Below are positions 40,123 through 41,117 of a stretch of DNA of 41,117 nucleotides, piece after piece (position 1 is the first letter of the stretch; each line of letters starts with the position of its first letter). The stretch is from assembly GCA_029233965.1 (NCBI GenBank), contig JARGOP010000004.1:1-41117 (forward strand). Direction: 5' to 3'. The notes beneath the pieces are model-generated. The model was not told the origin of the DNA. It did not search any database and was given only the letters and a program-made list of their open reading frames with translations. Both the position numbers and the translations under genes were made by a program. The stretch comes from Verrucomicrobiales bacterium (GTDB taxonomy: Bacteria; Verrucomicrobiota; Verrucomicrobiia; Verrucomicrobiales; DEV007).

Positions 40123-41117
40123 TTACCCTTTCTCCGGCGAGTGGGTTGAGTCGCTCCTGCCTCCGGCAGGTTCCGGCGCGGTCAGGAGCAAACGGAGAAA
40201 AGTGTCATCGGAAAATCGATCCCGCTCTGTATCTCCCATGCGAAGGGCAACCATGTCGAGGGAGGGAATCACATACATCCGGCACTTCCCCGCGCCGAGC
40301 GCGGCGAAGAGGTCGGTCGCGCCGCCCTGAAAAATCCAGCCGCCGGGGGAACCTTCTGCAGTGACCTGAAAGGACTGCGATCCCTGCCCCTCCGGATGAT
40401 TCAGCCAGAGCGCGAGGCCGTGACCCGGATTGGCCTCACTGGGAACGACCAACTCGTCGAGGAGGTCTTTCCGTACCACTTGCTTTCCCTCCCATTCGCC
40501 ACCCTGAAGGAGCCATTGGCCGAATTTCACCCACTCTCTTGCCTGGAGATGGGCGCCGTTGGGAATGTGCGGATTGCCGGAGGCATCGTGCACCCATTCC
40601 CCGGTCGTCACTCCGATAGGATCAAGGATGCGTTGCTTGAGATACTCCAGTGGCGTCTGCTCTTTCCCCGCGAGCTTGCGCTTCATGATCTCGCCGAGGA
40701 CGTAATAGCAACTCGGACCATACTGAAAATTCACGCCCGGCTCCCGCAAGGCTGCGACCCCGATCGCATGCGCATAGAGATCAGGAGCGAGAGTATCGCG
40801 CTTGTGCCCCTGGAGATTATTCACATCCTGGACCAGGCCCGCGCTCAAAGTAAGAAGGTGACGCAGGGTAATCTGACTCTTCCGCGGGTGGACCGCCCAT
40901 TCCGTCAAGGTCTTTGCAGCGGGCTCGTCGAAAGAGTCGATGAGACCGTCCTCGATCATCGCGGCAATGACCGGCCCCCAGAACCCCTTGGTTGCACTGT
41001 GCAGGTGGGTGCTTGTCTCCGCATCGAAGCCGTTGTCATACCGCTCAAAAACGACCTCGCCTCCTTTCATGATAAGGACAGCGCGACCGTTGTGTTCGGC
41101 AGAGTAGTCGGCGGCCC
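40123..41117 (-). CDS. Serine hydrolase, class C beta-lactamase/penicillin-binding-like, cut by window edge
   Basis: The frame is open to base 41117, so the true N-terminus lies outside; an internal ATG at 41070 is not the start, because the preceding residues (YSAEHNGRAVLIMKGG) are family-typical. Visible motifs are the active-site SATK in HLHSATKGFWGP, NFQYGPSCYYVLGEIMKRKL (the YxN-like block), and a C-terminal segment YVIPSLDMVALRMGD. The layout fits beta-lactamase class C / esterase EstB relatives (Pfam Beta-lactamase), which in these bacteria are more often esterases or peptidases than resistance enzymes. At least 331 residues are present. The last codons contain a CCTGCC/GGCAGG hairpin near 40157-40171. 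Confidence 0.85.
   Translation of the reverse strand, partial: AADYSAEHNGRAVLIMKGGEVVFERYDNGFDAETSTHLHSATKGFWGPVIAAMIEDGLIDSFDEPAAKTLTEWAVHPRKSQITLRHLLTLSAGLVQDVNNLQGHKRDTLAPDLYAHAIGVAALREPGVNFQYGPSCYYVLGEIMKRKLAGKEQTPLEYLKQRILDPIGVTTGEWVHDASGNPHIPNGAHLQAREWVKFGQWLLQGGEWEGKQVVRKDLLDELVVPSEANPGHGLALWLNHPEGQGSQSFQVTAEGSPGGWIFQGGATDLFAALGAGKCRMYVIPSLDMVALRMGDTERDRFSDDTFLRLLLTAPEPAGGRSDSTHSPEKG

Noticed and set aside
1-41117. tRNA, rRNA, CRISPR arrays, insertion sequences or integrase genes
   Set aside because: I looked through intergenic regions and gene products and saw none; the gaps are mostly short.

Overview
The window looks like GC-rich chromosomal DNA from a member of the PVC superphylum, most likely a marine or soil Verrucomicrobiota (inference). 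The clue is the protein families: two PSD1-type proteins (DUF1549/DUF1553) paired with DUF1501 proteins, two very large 'PVC-type' beta-propeller/HEAT/haem-domain proteins, a type I sulfatase, Tat-like RRxFL leaders on several exported proteins, and a Sec-exported DUF1080 domain. Most gene products carry an export signal, so the region is mainly about extracytoplasmic degradation and oxidation plus one cytoplasmic sugar-acid pathway. No tRNA, rRNA, CRISPR array, insertion sequence or phage gene was seen.

Layout. 1-4400: the start of a nucleoside hydrolase (minus, cut by the window edge), the orphan C-terminal end of an RND efflux pump (plus), a lipoprotein hydrolase (plus), a degraded alpha/beta-hydrolase remnant and a secreted metallophosphatase (minus). 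4553-9063: a two-gene PSD1-DUF1501 unit (plus). 9128-14158: a GNAT acetyltransferase and a 1493-residue fusion of a ceramidase-like domain to a PVC dehydrogenase/haem protein (minus). 14391-16257: a CBM6-like secreted protein and a polysaccharide pyruvyl transferase relative with a Tat-like leader (plus). 16277-22940: a four-gene minus-strand operon in the order WD40/cytochrome, PSD1, DUF1501, PPC-domain protein.

23190-30136 is a tight six-gene plus-strand operon: secreted sulfatase, DHDPS/NAL-family lyase, enolase-superfamily dehydratase, sodium:solute symporter, KDPG/KDPGal aldolase and 2-dehydro-3-deoxygalactonokinase. The last two enzymes define the lower De Ley-Doudoroff route, so I read the cluster as desulfation, uptake and catabolism of a galactonate- or anhydrogalactonate-type sugar acid. 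A hairpin plus T-run follows it.

30282-41117: a small P-loop ATPase, a secreted endonuclease/exonuclease/phosphatase-family enzyme, an Abhydrolase_10-SGNH fusion, a small membrane protein, a nucleotidyltransferase, a 1253-residue DUF1080-PVC-haem fusion, and a class C beta-lactamase-like serine hydrolase cut by the window edge.

The most unexpected non-coding signal is a pair of near-identical inverted repeats (ACAGGGT-N15-ACCCTGT), one upstream of each of the two secreted phosphoesterase genes (4383-4411 and 31978-32006), about 27.6 kb apart. They share flanking bases and orientation relative to the genes and look like binding sites for one regulator. A third, longer inverted repeat with the same 15-base spacer (34626-34660) lies upstream of the Abhydrolase_10 fusion gene.
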